Below are positions 25,802-33,924 of a stretch of 50,210 nucleotides of DNA, piece after piece. The translations under genes were made by a program, and so were the position numbers. Source of the DNA: an uncultured Verrucomicrobiota bacterium (GTDB taxonomy: Bacteria; Verrucomicrobiota; Verrucomicrobiia; Limisphaerales; CAIYYI01); NCBI GenBank assembly GCA_903930345.1, contig CAIYYI010000404.1:1-50210 (forward strand). The letters are read 5' to 3'. Each line of letters begins with the position of its first letter. Position 1 is the stretch's first letter. The notes under the pieces are model-generated. The model had not been told where the DNA came from. It was given only the letters and a program-made list of their open reading frames with translations, and searched no databases.

Positions 25802-26044
25802 ATGGACAAGATAGAGACATTATCGGTAAAAAGGATACAGGATACGGAATAGTATTTAGTGGAGCCCGCTCGCTTCCTGCGGGCAGCCGGTCATTTGCAT
25901 CCCTTCTGGAAAACCCGGGACTTTAGCCTTCTCAACGGCGACCGTGAAATGCAAGAGTTCGAAAAGCAGTCGGAAGATTGACCGGTCCTGGCGGCACTGG
26001 TTAAAATAAACTCTGCTGCGCCAAGTGAACAACGGACTGAGCAC

Positions 26045-27496
26045 ATGAAGCAAAACAACATGAATCTGGCCGGGATGGATCTCCTGTTGGTTGAGGACGA
26101 CCCATTGCTGCGCCGACAGATGGCAGTCACGCTGGAGCAACTGGGCGGGGAGGTGTTCGTTGCCGTTGATCTGAAAACGGCGAGAGAACTGCGTCGGCAA
26201 ATGGATTTCGACATCGTCCTGCTGGACATGAACCTGCCGGACGGCCTCGGCATGGATCTGCTGCGCGAGGAGCTGTTTGCACCAAGCACAGGGGTCGTCA
26301 TCATGACGGCCAACAGCAATGTCCAGCATGCGGTGGAGGCGATGCGGCTGGGGGCTTTGGACTATTTGGTTAAACCGTTCAATCCGCTTGAATTGCCCCT
26401 GGTGTTGGCCCGTGCCCAGCGGGCGCGGCAATCGAACCGCCGAGAGGATCACCGGCGAACCGAGGCGGGCCAGGAAGCATTCCAGTTTGGTGACGCGTTG
26501 GGAGACCTTAAGTCCCGGCTGGACAAGATCATCGCCGCCGACCAACGGATTGCCGGCACTCCTCCACCGGTCCTCATCGAGGGGGAGACAGGCACAGGCA
26601 AAACCACGATTGCAAGATGGATTCACCACCATGGGGCGCGCTCCGGCAATGCGCTGGTGGAGGTGAACTGCTCGGCTTTGCCGGAGGCTCTGGCAGAAGC
26701 CGAACTATTCGGTCACGAGCGCGGGGCCTTTACAGACGCGCACGCGGCCCGCATGGGCCTGTTTGAGGCCGCCCATGAGGGGACGCTTTTTCTGGATGAG
26801 CTGCCGAGCCTTTCACTGGCGCTGCAGGCCAAAGTGCTGACGGCCATCGAGGACCAGATGATTCGTCGCGTAGGGGCGAGAAAACCAATCGCCATGGATG
26901 TGCGGATTATTGCCGCCACCAGCCAGGACCTGAAGCAGCTGGCGGCCAGCGGAGCCTTCCGGGAGGATTTGTATCATCGGCTGGATTTGTACCGCTTGCG
27001 CTTGCCGCCGTTGCGGGAACGAGGGCAAGACATCCTCCGGCTGGCGGAAGACCTACTGGGACGCCTGTACCGCAAACACCGACAGGTGGCGAGGCGGATC
27101 TCCAGGGCCGGCCAGGAACGTCTGCTGACCTATCCCTGGCCGGGCAACGTGCGCGAACTGGCCCATGAGCTTGAGCGCGCGCTGGTGTTTGAGGAGGGGG
27201 GAGAATTGGACTTCAGGCAACTGCTCGTCAATGTCCCCGGTTCCGGCAAGGAGGGGGATGGCAACCAGGATTGGTTCAACGAGCGGTTTCTATTCCCGGA
27301 CCAGGGTTTCCACATTGAAAAGGCTGTCTTGCGAATGATACGGCACGCGCTGAAGCAGAGCCGGGACAATATGGCTGGGGCCGCACGGCTCTTGGGGGTG
27401 CCAAGGGACTACTTGCGTTACCGGCTGGAAAAGCCTGTCGAAGAGCAAGGGAGCGGAACGGAACGACCGGGTCGATGCGACCCGGAACAGCAATAG
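26045..27496 (+). CDS. NtrC-family sigma-54-dependent response regulator
   Basis: 483 residues. Receiver: acidic pocket EDD at 17-19, phospho-acceptor D61 in LLDMNLPDG, T88 and K110 in DYLVKPFNP. AAA+ domain: Walker A GETGTGKTT at 180-188, the sigma-54 contact loop GAFTDA at 227-232 (usual form GAFTGA), Walker B GTLFLDELPSL and REDLYHRLD arginine-finger region. A Fis-type HTH ends the protein (NMAGAARLLGVPRDYLRYRL). It should activate the adjacent operon, whose -24/-12 promoter and activator-like sites begin right at its stop codon; the partner kinase is at 29511. Start ATG 26045; 26060 and 26075 are alternatives. Confidence 0.93.
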   Translation: MKQNNMNLAGMDLLLVEDDPLLRRQMAVTLEQLGGEVFVAVDLKTARELRRQMDFDIVLLDMNLPDGLGMDLLREELFAPSTGVVIMTANSNVQHAVEAMRLGALDYLVKPFNPLELPLVLARAQRARQSNRREDHRRTEAGQEAFQFGDALGDLKSRLDKIIAADQRIAGTPPPVLIEGETGTGKTTIARWIHHHGARSGNALVEVNCSALPEALAEAELFGHERGAFTDAHAARMGLFEAAHEGTLFLDELPSLSLALQAKVLTAIEDQMIRRVGARKPIAMDVRIIAATSQDLKQLAASGAFREDLYHRLDLYRLRLPPLRERGQDILRLAEDLLGRLYRKHRQVARRISRAGQERLLTYPWPGNVRELAHELERALVFEEGGELDFRQLLVNVPGSGKEGDGNQDWFNERFLFPDQGFHIEKAVLRMIRHALKQSRDNMAGAARLLGVPRDYLRYRLEKPVEEQGSGTERPGRCDPEQQ

Positions 27497-27556
27497 GGAA
27501 TAGTACCAAACCGCGCTGCGCCGACCGCATCCGGATTTGGGAATATTTCCAAATCC
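27496..27556 (+). promoter_or_regulatory. Two tandem activator-binding-like sites (UAS)
   Basis: Site 2 is a 24-base near-perfect palindrome at 27533-27556 (outer arms GGATTTGG / CCAAATCC, one mismatch in 12 pairs). Site 1 at 27496-27512 shares GGGAATA...CCAAA.CC with it (27539-27556). The copies are 43 bases apart, close to four helical turns, and the palindrome centre is about 119 bases upstream of the predicted start. Likely binding sites for the regulator encoded immediately upstream. Confidence 0.6.
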
Positions 27557-27637
27557 AGTTTGGCCAGGGAGTAGAAGGGTGAAGTTGGTAATGTGTATAG
27601 TATTCACATTAAAGCATATACAGATCTGAATATGGTC

Positions 27638-27653
27638 TGGCATGGGCTTTGCT
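27638..27653 (+). promoter_or_regulatory. Sigma-54 promoter (-24/-12)
   Basis: TGGCATGGGCTTTGCT matches the sigma-54 consensus TGGCAYR-N4-TTGCW at every fixed position, with exactly ten bases between GG (27639-27640) and GC (27651-27652). Transcription should start near 27664. An AT-rich stretch with inverted arms TGTATA / TATACA (27594-27622) lies between it and the upstream sites and could bend. Confidence 0.88.
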
Positions 27654-27667
27654 TTTAGGAGGTCATC

Positions 27668-27687
27668 GGTGCGAAATAACTCGCACC
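27668..27687 (+). promoter_or_regulatory. 5' leader hairpin
   Basis: GGTGCGA-AATAAC-TCGCACC, a perfect 7-pair stem with a 6-base loop, begins about five bases after the predicted sigma-54 start and ends 19 bases before the ATG of the first gene. Such a stem at the very 5' end can protect an mRNA; that role is inferred. Confidence 0.5.
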
Positions 27688-27706
27688 AAAAACTGAAAGA
27701 AAAAAC

Positions 27707-28207
27707 ATGAAGACCAAAACAGCAGCTACCATCGCGGGAGCCTTGTGCATCCTGATCACCAGCGCCATGGCCCAATCCGGCCCGGCCAACAACGGGGGGA
27801 GCGCAGCGGGGACGAACGTAATTGCCACCGGCACCGGCACAGGTACTGGAGTGGGAACGGGTGCCGGTTCCGGTCCGCAATACAAGCGGCAGGCCACCCC
27901 GGCAGAAGTGCAGGCGCAGTTGAAGCAATTCAAGCAGGAGCGGGATGCGTTTATGGCCAAGCAAGCCACTCTGGAGCAGAAGCTCAAAACCGCCAGCGAG
28001 GCGGATCGCGACGCAATTCGTCAGCAGTTGCACGATCAGATGGAACAGTTCAAGCAGGATCAGGCCCGGGTGCAGGATCAGATGTGTGATCAGTCTGATC
28101 GTCAGCGCACCCAACTGCGCGACCACACGCGCATTCTTGACCGGACAGCAAGCCCGAGCACCACGGGCACGGCAGCCAGTCAGACCACCAGGTCTCGCGG
28201 CCGTTAA
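27707..28207 (+). CDS. Secreted coiled-coil protein, first gene of the sigma-54 operon
   Basis: 166 residues, not recognised. A signal peptide (MKTKTAATIAGALCILITSAMA) is followed by a low-complexity run of TG pairs (residues 41-53), then a charged, Gln-rich coiled coil of about 75 residues (EVQAQLKQFKQERDAFM to DQMEQFKQDQARVQDQM) and a Ser/Thr/Arg-rich tail. Probably periplasmic and elongated. It heads a four-gene run controlled by the -24/-12 promoter. Confidence 0.75.
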   Translation: MKTKTAATIAGALCILITSAMAQSGPANNGGSAAGTNVIATGTGTGTGVGTGAGSGPQYKRQATPAEVQAQLKQFKQERDAFMAKQATLEQKLKTASEADRDAIRQQLHDQMEQFKQDQARVQDQMCDQSDRQRTQLRDHTRILDRTASPSTTGTAASQTTRSRGR

Positions 28208-28218
28208 CCAATTCTGCC

Positions 28219-29496
28219 ATGCTGCCACTATGGCATCAGGCTAAACGAGGACACCGGGTGCAGCATGCACGCCCGGTGTCTTTGATTGCGTTTAGCGCCG
28301 CAGGTTCCGCTCAGCGCTCTGCTTTGGGCTTGGGTTTGGGCTTGGCAATCCTGGCCGCAGCGGTGCCCCTGTCCAAGGTGATGGGTGCGGAGCCTCTCAC
28401 GGGCGGGAGCGGCAAGGGGGGAACGAACAGTGCTGTGTCTATCCGCAAACCAGTCTTCGACTTGGGGCCTGACATCCAGCTGTGGCATCCCTCAATGACG
28501 CTGCGTGCCGGGGCGGGATACCGGGACAACGTGATGCTGAGCCATTATGCCCCGCAGGGAAGCGGCTTTGAGACCCTGGGTGCCGATGCGACAATCATGC
28601 GGTTGCCGTGGAATGACTGGCAGTTTCACTCGATGGGCACCTTCAATGACACCCGGTTTCTGGATCGTGGTTGTGGCGTGGATCAGGAACAAAACGCGCT
28701 GATCTCCGCCCAGGCATCCTGGTTTCCCAAAGCGACCTGGAGAACCATAAGCACATTGGAGTACAGCTTCATTGATCAGATGATGGACCTGTCCACTGAC
28801 TATGGGATTGCCGGGCAGCAGAAGGTGCAGGGCTGGGGGCTGACCGGAAAACAAGGACTGCGGGGCGATTGGGGGAGGTACTACGCGGAGGCGGGTTTGA
28901 GCCTTTCACGCCAATACTATCGTGCGCCGCTGGATGACTACTGGCAATGGGGCCCATGGGTGACAGCGGGTTTTTATTATGGCCGATCATCCACCCTGTC
29001 CTTGACGTACAACCATCTGCCGATGTTGTACGACACCCGTACGCAGACTGGTTTGGACGGGCTGAGCGTGGAGGGGACACGGCTGAGTTTGCAGCCGCAT
29101 CATGCGGAAGTTGTTTGCCAACATTACTGGGACGATCCGCAGCACTGGCGATCAACCATGCGCGTCGGGCTGGAACGTAATGACGACAACGGCACCGGCT
29201 ACTACGACTACTGGCAGTACCGCGCAGGACTGCAGTTGCGCTATCGCAGTGAAAAATGGGAGATCACCCTTGGCAGCACCCTGGCGGAATACGTGTTTGA
29301 CCGGCAGCCCATCAGCGCCGCAGACCCGGGGCATCGCCGTCGCACATCGTTCGAGACGGGAGTGCGGGCCGAGCGGAGCCTTTCCAAACATTGGAAGACT
29401 TTTTTGGCGTACTCCTGGGAGCGGTCATATTCGAACCTTGAGGCGGAGCGGTATATCGGCAATACCGGCAGCGGCGGCATTGAATTCACTTTCTAA
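28219..29496 (+). CDS. Outer-membrane beta-barrel protein
   Basis: 425 residues. A long basic N-terminus precedes a hydrophobic signal segment (ALGLGLGLAILAAAVPLS), so a start nearer this segment is possible. The rest shows alternating beta-strands with aromatic girdles (WQFHSMGTFNDTRFL, YYAEAGLSLSRQYY, WVTAGFYYGRSSTLSLTYN, YRAGLQLRYRSEKWEITLGST) and ends in GIEFTF, a C-terminal aromatic as in BAM substrates. Pore or adhesin function is unknown. Starts 12 bases after the preceding stop and ends 14 bases before the kinase gene. Confidence 0.75.
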   Translation: MLPLWHQAKRGHRVQHARPVSLIAFSAAGSAQRSALGLGLGLAILAAAVPLSKVMGAEPLTGGSGKGGTNSAVSIRKPVFDLGPDIQLWHPSMTLRAGAGYRDNVMLSHYAPQGSGFETLGADATIMRLPWNDWQFHSMGTFNDTRFLDRGCGVDQEQNALISAQASWFPKATWRTISTLEYSFIDQMMDLSTDYGIAGQQKVQGWGLTGKQGLRGDWGRYYAEAGLSLSRQYYRAPLDDYWQWGPWVTAGFYYGRSSTLSLTYNHLPMLYDTRTQTGLDGLSVEGTRLSLQPHHAEVVCQHYWDDPQHWRSTMRVGLERNDDNGTGYYDYWQYRAGLQLRYRSEKWEITLGSTLAEYVFDRQPISAADPGHRRRTSFETGVRAERSLSKHWKTFLAYSWERSYSNLEAERYIGNTGSGGIEFTF

Positions 29497-29510
29497 TCAA
29501 TATTGGACTT

Positions 29511-30959
29511 ATGGAACAGATTCTTCCTTTGGCCAGGCAAATCGCCCGGGCGCGGTGGCTACCGCGATTGGCGGTGGCTCTGGTCATGCTGGTGCTCGCG
29601 GGCATCGTTACCCTGGGGACCCTTGAGCTGAGGAAGAACATATTCCTCCGGATGGTGGAGCGCAATGCGGAGATCCTGGATGCGGCCGCCTCCCTTGAAA
29701 TGTTGGGGGTCGATACGCCGGCGGACCTCATGCGCCAGATCGATGACGCCACCGGGCAGCTAACGCTGGCGCTGCGGTTGTCTCGATTGCAGGAGGATGT
29801 GCTGGCCGTTCGCATTTACGATGCGCAGGGGCGTTTTGTGGTTTCCATGCCCAATGCGGTGCGTCCCCACGCGCTGCCTGAGGCGAGTCTGCGCAAATTA
29901 CAGGGCCTGACCCCGGTGAGCGATTACCAACCCGAGGCGTCTTTGGACGGCATTTTCCTGTCGGGAGAGGCTGAAAGCGACTCGGTGGCAAGGCAGGCGG
30001 CCATCCTCTCGGTCTTTCTGCCTCTGCACGATAGGAATCAGCACCGTCTGTTGGCAGTGGCTGAATTGGTGCAGGACGCCAGCGTCCTTCGATCCAGGTT
30101 CCAGGGGCTGGATCGGCAGTTGTTTCGCCAGGCAATCCTTGCGTTTGTTACCGCCGGCGGGATTGTGGGCTTGGTGCTGACCTGGTCTTTTCATCGGCTG
30201 GGCAGGCTTACCGGCCGCCTGGAGCAGCAGGCCAATGACCTGCGCCGCGCCAACATGGAGCTGACGCTGGCCGCCAAAACTTCCGCGCTGGGGGGGGTGG
30301 CTGCACACTTGGTACACGGCCTTGCCAGCCCCCTGAATGGCCTCCAGATGTTCATGGCCGAGCGGGCCGGGCAGGGGGACAACGGGTGGCAACATGCCAT
30401 GCAGGGGACTGAGCGCATGCAAGCCCTCCTGGACGATGTGGTCCGGGTTCTGGCTGAGGATGGCCGTGATGCGATTTATGAAATGCCCCTGGGGGAGGCT
30501 GTTCAGGTTGCTGCCGGGCGCATTGCCCCGCTGGCCCAGGCCGGTGGCGTGAAATTCGAATACAGCTGCCTGGCCGACGGGCAGATGACCAATCGCGATA
30601 CCAACCTGGTGCTGCTGATACTGGAAAACCTGCTTCAAAACGCCGTGCAGGCCACGCCGAGCGGTCGCACGGTCAAATTGCTTTGCCTGCCAGGTCCGCA
30701 AGGTCCGCTGTTTGAGGTGTGGGATGAAGGTGCCGGTATTCCCGCCAAGGTGGTGGAGCAGTTGTTTGTGCCAACCCGCTCCAGCAGGCCTGGGGGAAAT
30801 GGCCTGGGGCTGGCCATCAGCCACCATCTGGCCCGGCATCTGGGGGCGGAGCTCAAACTGAAACAAACCAGTCAGAGCGGAAGTGTGTTTGTCTTGGAAC
30901 TGGTTGCAGCACCGGCCAACACCATGGAAACGGCGGCTGGCGTAGGGGCCACTGCTTGA
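29511..30959 (+). CDS. Membrane sensor histidine kinase
   Basis: 482 residues. Two membrane segments (about 20-40 and 208-226) flank a 165-residue periplasmic sensor domain with no cofactor motif recognised. H box SALGGVAAHLVHGLASPLNGL places the phospho-His at H269; N box LENLLQNAVQATP, G1 VWDEGAGIP and G2 GNGLGLAI form the ATPase. The residue after the His is Gly, where most kinases have Glu or Asp; some HGL.NPL kinases share this. Its partner is probably the regulator at 26045, encoded upstream outside the operon it drives, which gives a feedback layout. Confidence 0.9.
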   Translation: MEQILPLARQIARARWLPRLAVALVMLVLAGIVTLGTLELRKNIFLRMVERNAEILDAAASLEMLGVDTPADLMRQIDDATGQLTLALRLSRLQEDVLAVRIYDAQGRFVVSMPNAVRPHALPEASLRKLQGLTPVSDYQPEASLDGIFLSGEAESDSVARQAAILSVFLPLHDRNQHRLLAVAELVQDASVLRSRFQGLDRQLFRQAILAFVTAGGIVGLVLTWSFHRLGRLTGRLEQQANDLRRANMELTLAAKTSALGGVAAHLVHGLASPLNGLQMFMAERAGQGDNGWQHAMQGTERMQALLDDVVRVLAEDGRDAIYEMPLGEAVQVAAGRIAPLAQAGGVKFEYSCLADGQMTNRDTNLVLLILENLLQNAVQATPSGRTVKLLCLPGPQGPLFEVWDEGAGIPAKVVEQLFVPTRSSRPGGNGLGLAISHHLARHLGAELKLKQTSQSGSVFVLELVAAPANTMETAAGVGATA

Positions 30960-30977
30960 ATCATCACAACTGCATTT

Positions 30978-32993
30978 ATGTTCAAATCAACAATTCGGAT
31001 GCTCCTGATCGGTCTGGGCCTGGCATCCCTCGGCCTGTCCACCGTCGGAACACGTGTGGCAGCCGCGCCCATGGCCTGGCGGTTTTCCAATCCGCTGCCT
31101 CACGGTGCGGATATTTTCGATATGGCGTGGAACACCAATTGGCTGGCTGTCCAGGTGGGTGAGCGGGGCCAGCTCTTCACCAGCAGCGACTTTGAAACCT
31201 GGACGCCCCGGGAGTCACACACCACCCGGGCACTCCGAAGCGTGGCATTCCAGGGGCCTCGCACCGTGGTGACTGGCGAAAACGGAACGGTGCTGTACTC
31301 CGAGAACGGCGAGGATTTCCAGCTGGTGGATCTGGGGACGACCGATTGGCTGGAAGGGGTGGCAACCTCGACCAGTCGGGTGGTGGCGGTGGGCGACAAT
31401 GGGGCCATTTACACGAGTACAAATGGAACCGGCTGGCAACGTCTGCCGGTGGCTTTCAACACGTGGCTGAGGGGGGTTGCCTGGGGGGGAGCCGGGTTTG
31501 TGGTGGTGGGCGAAGAGGGGTTCATCGCGAGCAGCAGCAATGGGACAGATTGGATCATCCGTACCAGCGGCGTTGCACAAAACCTCAACCGGGTGGCCTG
31601 GGTGGCAGACCGGTATTGGGTGGTGGGTGATGGGGGAAAGGTGCTGAGCAGCGTGAACGGGTCGAGTTGGCAGAGCCAGTCCAGCGGAGCCACCAACACC
31701 CTCGCAGTCGTCACCGGCACCACCAATACCCTGGTGTTGGCAGGGGATCGTGAGGTGCGCCTTCGCCAGGGCACCGCCTGGACAAACGAGTTGCGGGCGG
31801 ATCACCCCTGGCCGCCGCCCATCTGGAGCTACTACGCGGGGTGCTGGAACGAGTTTTCCCATTGGCTCGTGGGTGAAAGCGGGATGATCGTCCAAGGAGT
31901 GAAAATGGATGGAGCAGCCGAAATGTCATGGGTTGTGCCCACCAATTCCGTGCGCAACTGGCTTTGGAGCGTGATGCGCAATCCGGGCTATTATTTGGCG
32001 GTGGGAGATCGCGGGACCATCATGGCCAGCAATGACGGCTTTGAATGGGAGGTTGATCTGGTTCCAAGTGCCGCAACCAACGTGATTTTCCTGGGCGTTG
32101 GAGGACGTTCAAACCTGGTGCTGGCGGTTGGCTCTGGAGGGACAATTCTGCATGGAACAAACGGGGTTACCTGGGAGCTGGCATCGCCGTCCGTGACGAC
32201 CAACGATCTTCAGGCGGTGACGGAATGGGCCGGCTTGTTGGTGGTGGCAGGGGCCAAGGGTACGCTGCTGATCAGCACCAACGGCGTCAATTGGGCTTTG
32301 CGGCCGGTCCCCACAGCGAACTTTTTGTCGGGCTTGGCGTCCCATCCGAATGGGTTAGTGGCCGTGGGGGATGGTGGCGTGATCCTTGGCAGTCCGGATG
32401 GCAAGAGCTGGAACTCCCGGCCTGCCTCCACCACCAACTGGCTCTGGCAGGTCCGCTGGCTTAATGGCACCCTGTTAGCCGTGGGTGAGAATGGCACAAT
32501 TGTCACCAGCCCGGACGGCCAGACCTGGACCAGGCAAAATTCAGGCACCAGCGAGTGGCTGACGGATGCCGCGTTCATCGGCAACACTTGGTACGTGGTG
32601 GGAACGTACGGAATCATTCTGACCAGCACGAACCTTACCCAATGGACCCCGCAGGCCGCCGCCACGCGCAAAACCCTGTTTGGTGCCACCTCCAATGGCG
32701 GCCAACTGCTTGCCGTGGGGGCGGCTGGGATTATCTTGCGGTGCCAGGTTGTGCCTGACCGTTCTCCCGTGCAGTTCGTGAACTACGGCCGCATAGGGAG
32801 CTACAACCTATTCCTGTTGGGTGGAAAACCCGGCCAGCAGTTCTGGCTGAAAGGCAGCCCGGATCTCCAGAATTGGCAGCCGAGCCACCTCTTGGAATTC
32901 CTGGATGGATCAGGCACCTTGATGTTCCTGGACGGCTCCGCCAGTACCTCACCGCGAGAATATTATGCGGCCCCGCTTAACCTGCAACGTTGA
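30978..32993 (+). CDS. Secreted Ycf48-like beta-propeller with about 14 repeats
   Basis: 671 residues with a signal peptide (LLIGLGLASLGLSTVG). About fourteen repeats of roughly 40 residues share the form V.VG..G.I..S.NG..W, for example VAVGDNGAIYTSTNG, VVVGEEGFIASSSNG, LAVGENGTIVTSPDG. Repeats 6 and 7 are degenerate (VLAGDREVRLR, WLVGESGMIVQG). This is the Ycf48/BNR propeller pattern; nothing links it to photosynthesis. The last 80 residues are a beta-sandwich-like tail (QFWLKGSPDLQNWQ). Probably exported and surface-located; fourth gene of the sigma-54 operon. Confidence 0.82.
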   Translation: MFKSTIRMLLIGLGLASLGLSTVGTRVAAAPMAWRFSNPLPHGADIFDMAWNTNWLAVQVGERGQLFTSSDFETWTPRESHTTRALRSVAFQGPRTVVTGENGTVLYSENGEDFQLVDLGTTDWLEGVATSTSRVVAVGDNGAIYTSTNGTGWQRLPVAFNTWLRGVAWGGAGFVVVGEEGFIASSSNGTDWIIRTSGVAQNLNRVAWVADRYWVVGDGGKVLSSVNGSSWQSQSSGATNTLAVVTGTTNTLVLAGDREVRLRQGTAWTNELRADHPWPPPIWSYYAGCWNEFSHWLVGESGMIVQGVKMDGAAEMSWVVPTNSVRNWLWSVMRNPGYYLAVGDRGTIMASNDGFEWEVDLVPSAATNVIFLGVGGRSNLVLAVGSGGTILHGTNGVTWELASPSVTTNDLQAVTEWAGLLVVAGAKGTLLISTNGVNWALRPVPTANFLSGLASHPNGLVAVGDGGVILGSPDGKSWNSRPASTTNWLWQVRWLNGTLLAVGENGTIVTSPDGQTWTRQNSGTSEWLTDAAFIGNTWYVVGTYGIILTSTNLTQWTPQAAATRKTLFGATSNGGQLLAVGAAGIILRCQVVPDRSPVQFVNYGRIGSYNLFLLGGKPGQQFWLKGSPDLQNWQPSHLLEFLDGSGTLMFLDGSASTSPREYYAAPLNLQR

Positions 32994-33002
32994 GTTCCTA
33001 AG

Positions 33003-33252
33003 CCTCTTGTGGCGGCCGGAGTCGCTGGCCAAAGGGCCGCACCAGGTGGAGGCGAGGCTGGGTGAGGGGGGCAGCCTCCGGCTGAGTGTGGATGGGAAAA
33101 TCGAGGCCTATGGCCGGGCACCTGGCTTGATCGCTGGCCAGCCGGCCGACGGCTTGACGGTGGGTGAGAATGGTTCTTCCCCGGTGGGTGAGTACGAGAC
33201 GCCCAATGCCCTGGCTGGAAAAGTGCGGAATGTGGTGGTTCGGGTGCTATGA
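33003..33252 (+). pseudogene. Remnant of a sulfatase C-terminal LamG-like domain
   Basis: About 80 codons resemble the C-terminal carbohydrate-binding-like domain of planctomycete/verrucomicrobial arylsulfatases: HQVEARLGEGGSLRLSVDG, then GRAPGLIAGQPADGLTVG and PVGEYETP. No catalytic domain precedes it; the frame runs into the end of the propeller gene and the only ATG (32965) lies inside that gene. It looks like a leftover of a deleted sulfatase. Confidence 0.65.
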
Positions 33253-33327
33253 ATAGGTGGGTACCATCAGGCTTCATTGGCCATACCGGCACTTCCGGGA
33301 TCGGAATTAGCCATAGGGCTATAAGCA

Positions 33328-33402
33328 CTGGCATTTGATTGCGCCAACCAGCCAAAGCCAAGCGGGCGCAACCACCAGCCTAAAAGCAAATGCAATGGCC
33401 AG
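33328..33402. repeat. Long nested inverted repeat
   Basis: Outer arms CTGGCATTTG (33328-33337) and CAAATGC...CCAG (33387-33402) enclose inner arms TTGCGCC (33339-33345) and GGCGCAA (33365-33371). It ends five bases past the nikR stop and could be its transcript terminator or the trace of a small mobile unit. No T-run is present. Confidence 0.4.
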
Positions 33403-33406
33403 CCAC

Positions 33407-33844
33407 CTAACTTGGTAGGTCTTTGCCGGTGCTGGTGACCGTCAGTTTGCCATGTTTCACGCCCTTGGCGGCAATGAGTTCATCGGCAATACGCTTGATG
33501 ACCGTCGCTTTGCCTCGCACGGCGAGCAATTCCATGCAGTTGTGGTGGTCCAGATGAACGTGAAGTGTGGCGATGATCACCTCGTGGTGATCGTGCTGAA
33601 TGTCGGTAAGTGCGGCCTGAACATGCTGCTTATGATGGTCGTAGAGCAGCGTTATGGTGCCGGCGATTTCCTTGTCACCGAACTGCTGCTGGTGCTCCAC
33701 CAGCTGGGCGCGAATCATGTCCGCCACCGCCAGGGAGCGATTTGCATAGCTCTTCTCTTGAGCCATCCGGTCCAGTTGCTCCGCCAGTTCAGCCGGCAGG
33801 GAGATGCTGAACCGGGTCACGCCCTTGCTGTCTTTCGTTCTCAT
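33407..33844 (-). CDS. nikR: Nickel-responsive regulator NikR
   Basis: 145 residues. The N-terminal ribbon-helix-helix (VTRFSISLPAELAEQLDRM) binds DNA and the ACT-like C-terminal half binds nickel. All four high-affinity Ni ligands of E. coli NikR have counterparts: H84, H95, H97 and C103 in HDHHEVIIATLHVHLDHHNC. It is expected to repress nickel uptake genes. No classical nik transporter is in the window; GTGTTAC half-sites before the FecCD-type operon suggest a target. Divergent from arsR across 80 bases. Confidence 0.94.
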   Translation of the reverse strand: MRTKDSKGVTRFSISLPAELAEQLDRMAQEKSYANRSLAVADMIRAQLVEHQQQFGDKEIAGTITLLYDHHKQHVQAALTDIQHDHHEVIIATLHVHLDHHNCMELLAVRGKATVIKRIADELIAAKGVKHGKLTVTSTGKDLPS

Positions 33845-33924
33845 GCTCGGATACTACCAGACACACAAAGCACGTCAACGAACTGTGTCATGCCAAAGTA
33901 ACCCGCCCTTGCCAGCAAACCTTC

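Noticed and set aside
25802-26044. Second sigma-54 promoter in front of the regulator gene
   Set aside because: A TGGCGGCAC stretch is present at about 25989, but there is no GC doublet at the required distance; only weak similarity (GGAATAGTA) to the downstream activator sites is seen.
30978-32993. Photosystem assembly factor
   Set aside because: The Ycf48-like repeat is a general propeller pattern; nothing else in the window concerns photosynthesis, and the context is a sigma-54 surface operon.
32965-33252. Intact 95-residue gene
   Set aside because: Its ATG lies inside the propeller gene and the first dozen residues are that gene's shadow; only the later part resembles a sulfatase tail domain, so it is treated as a remnant.
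33328-33402. Integron attC site
   Set aside because: The arms do not show the RYYYAAC / GTTRRRY core sites in the right places and no integrase or cassette pattern is present.
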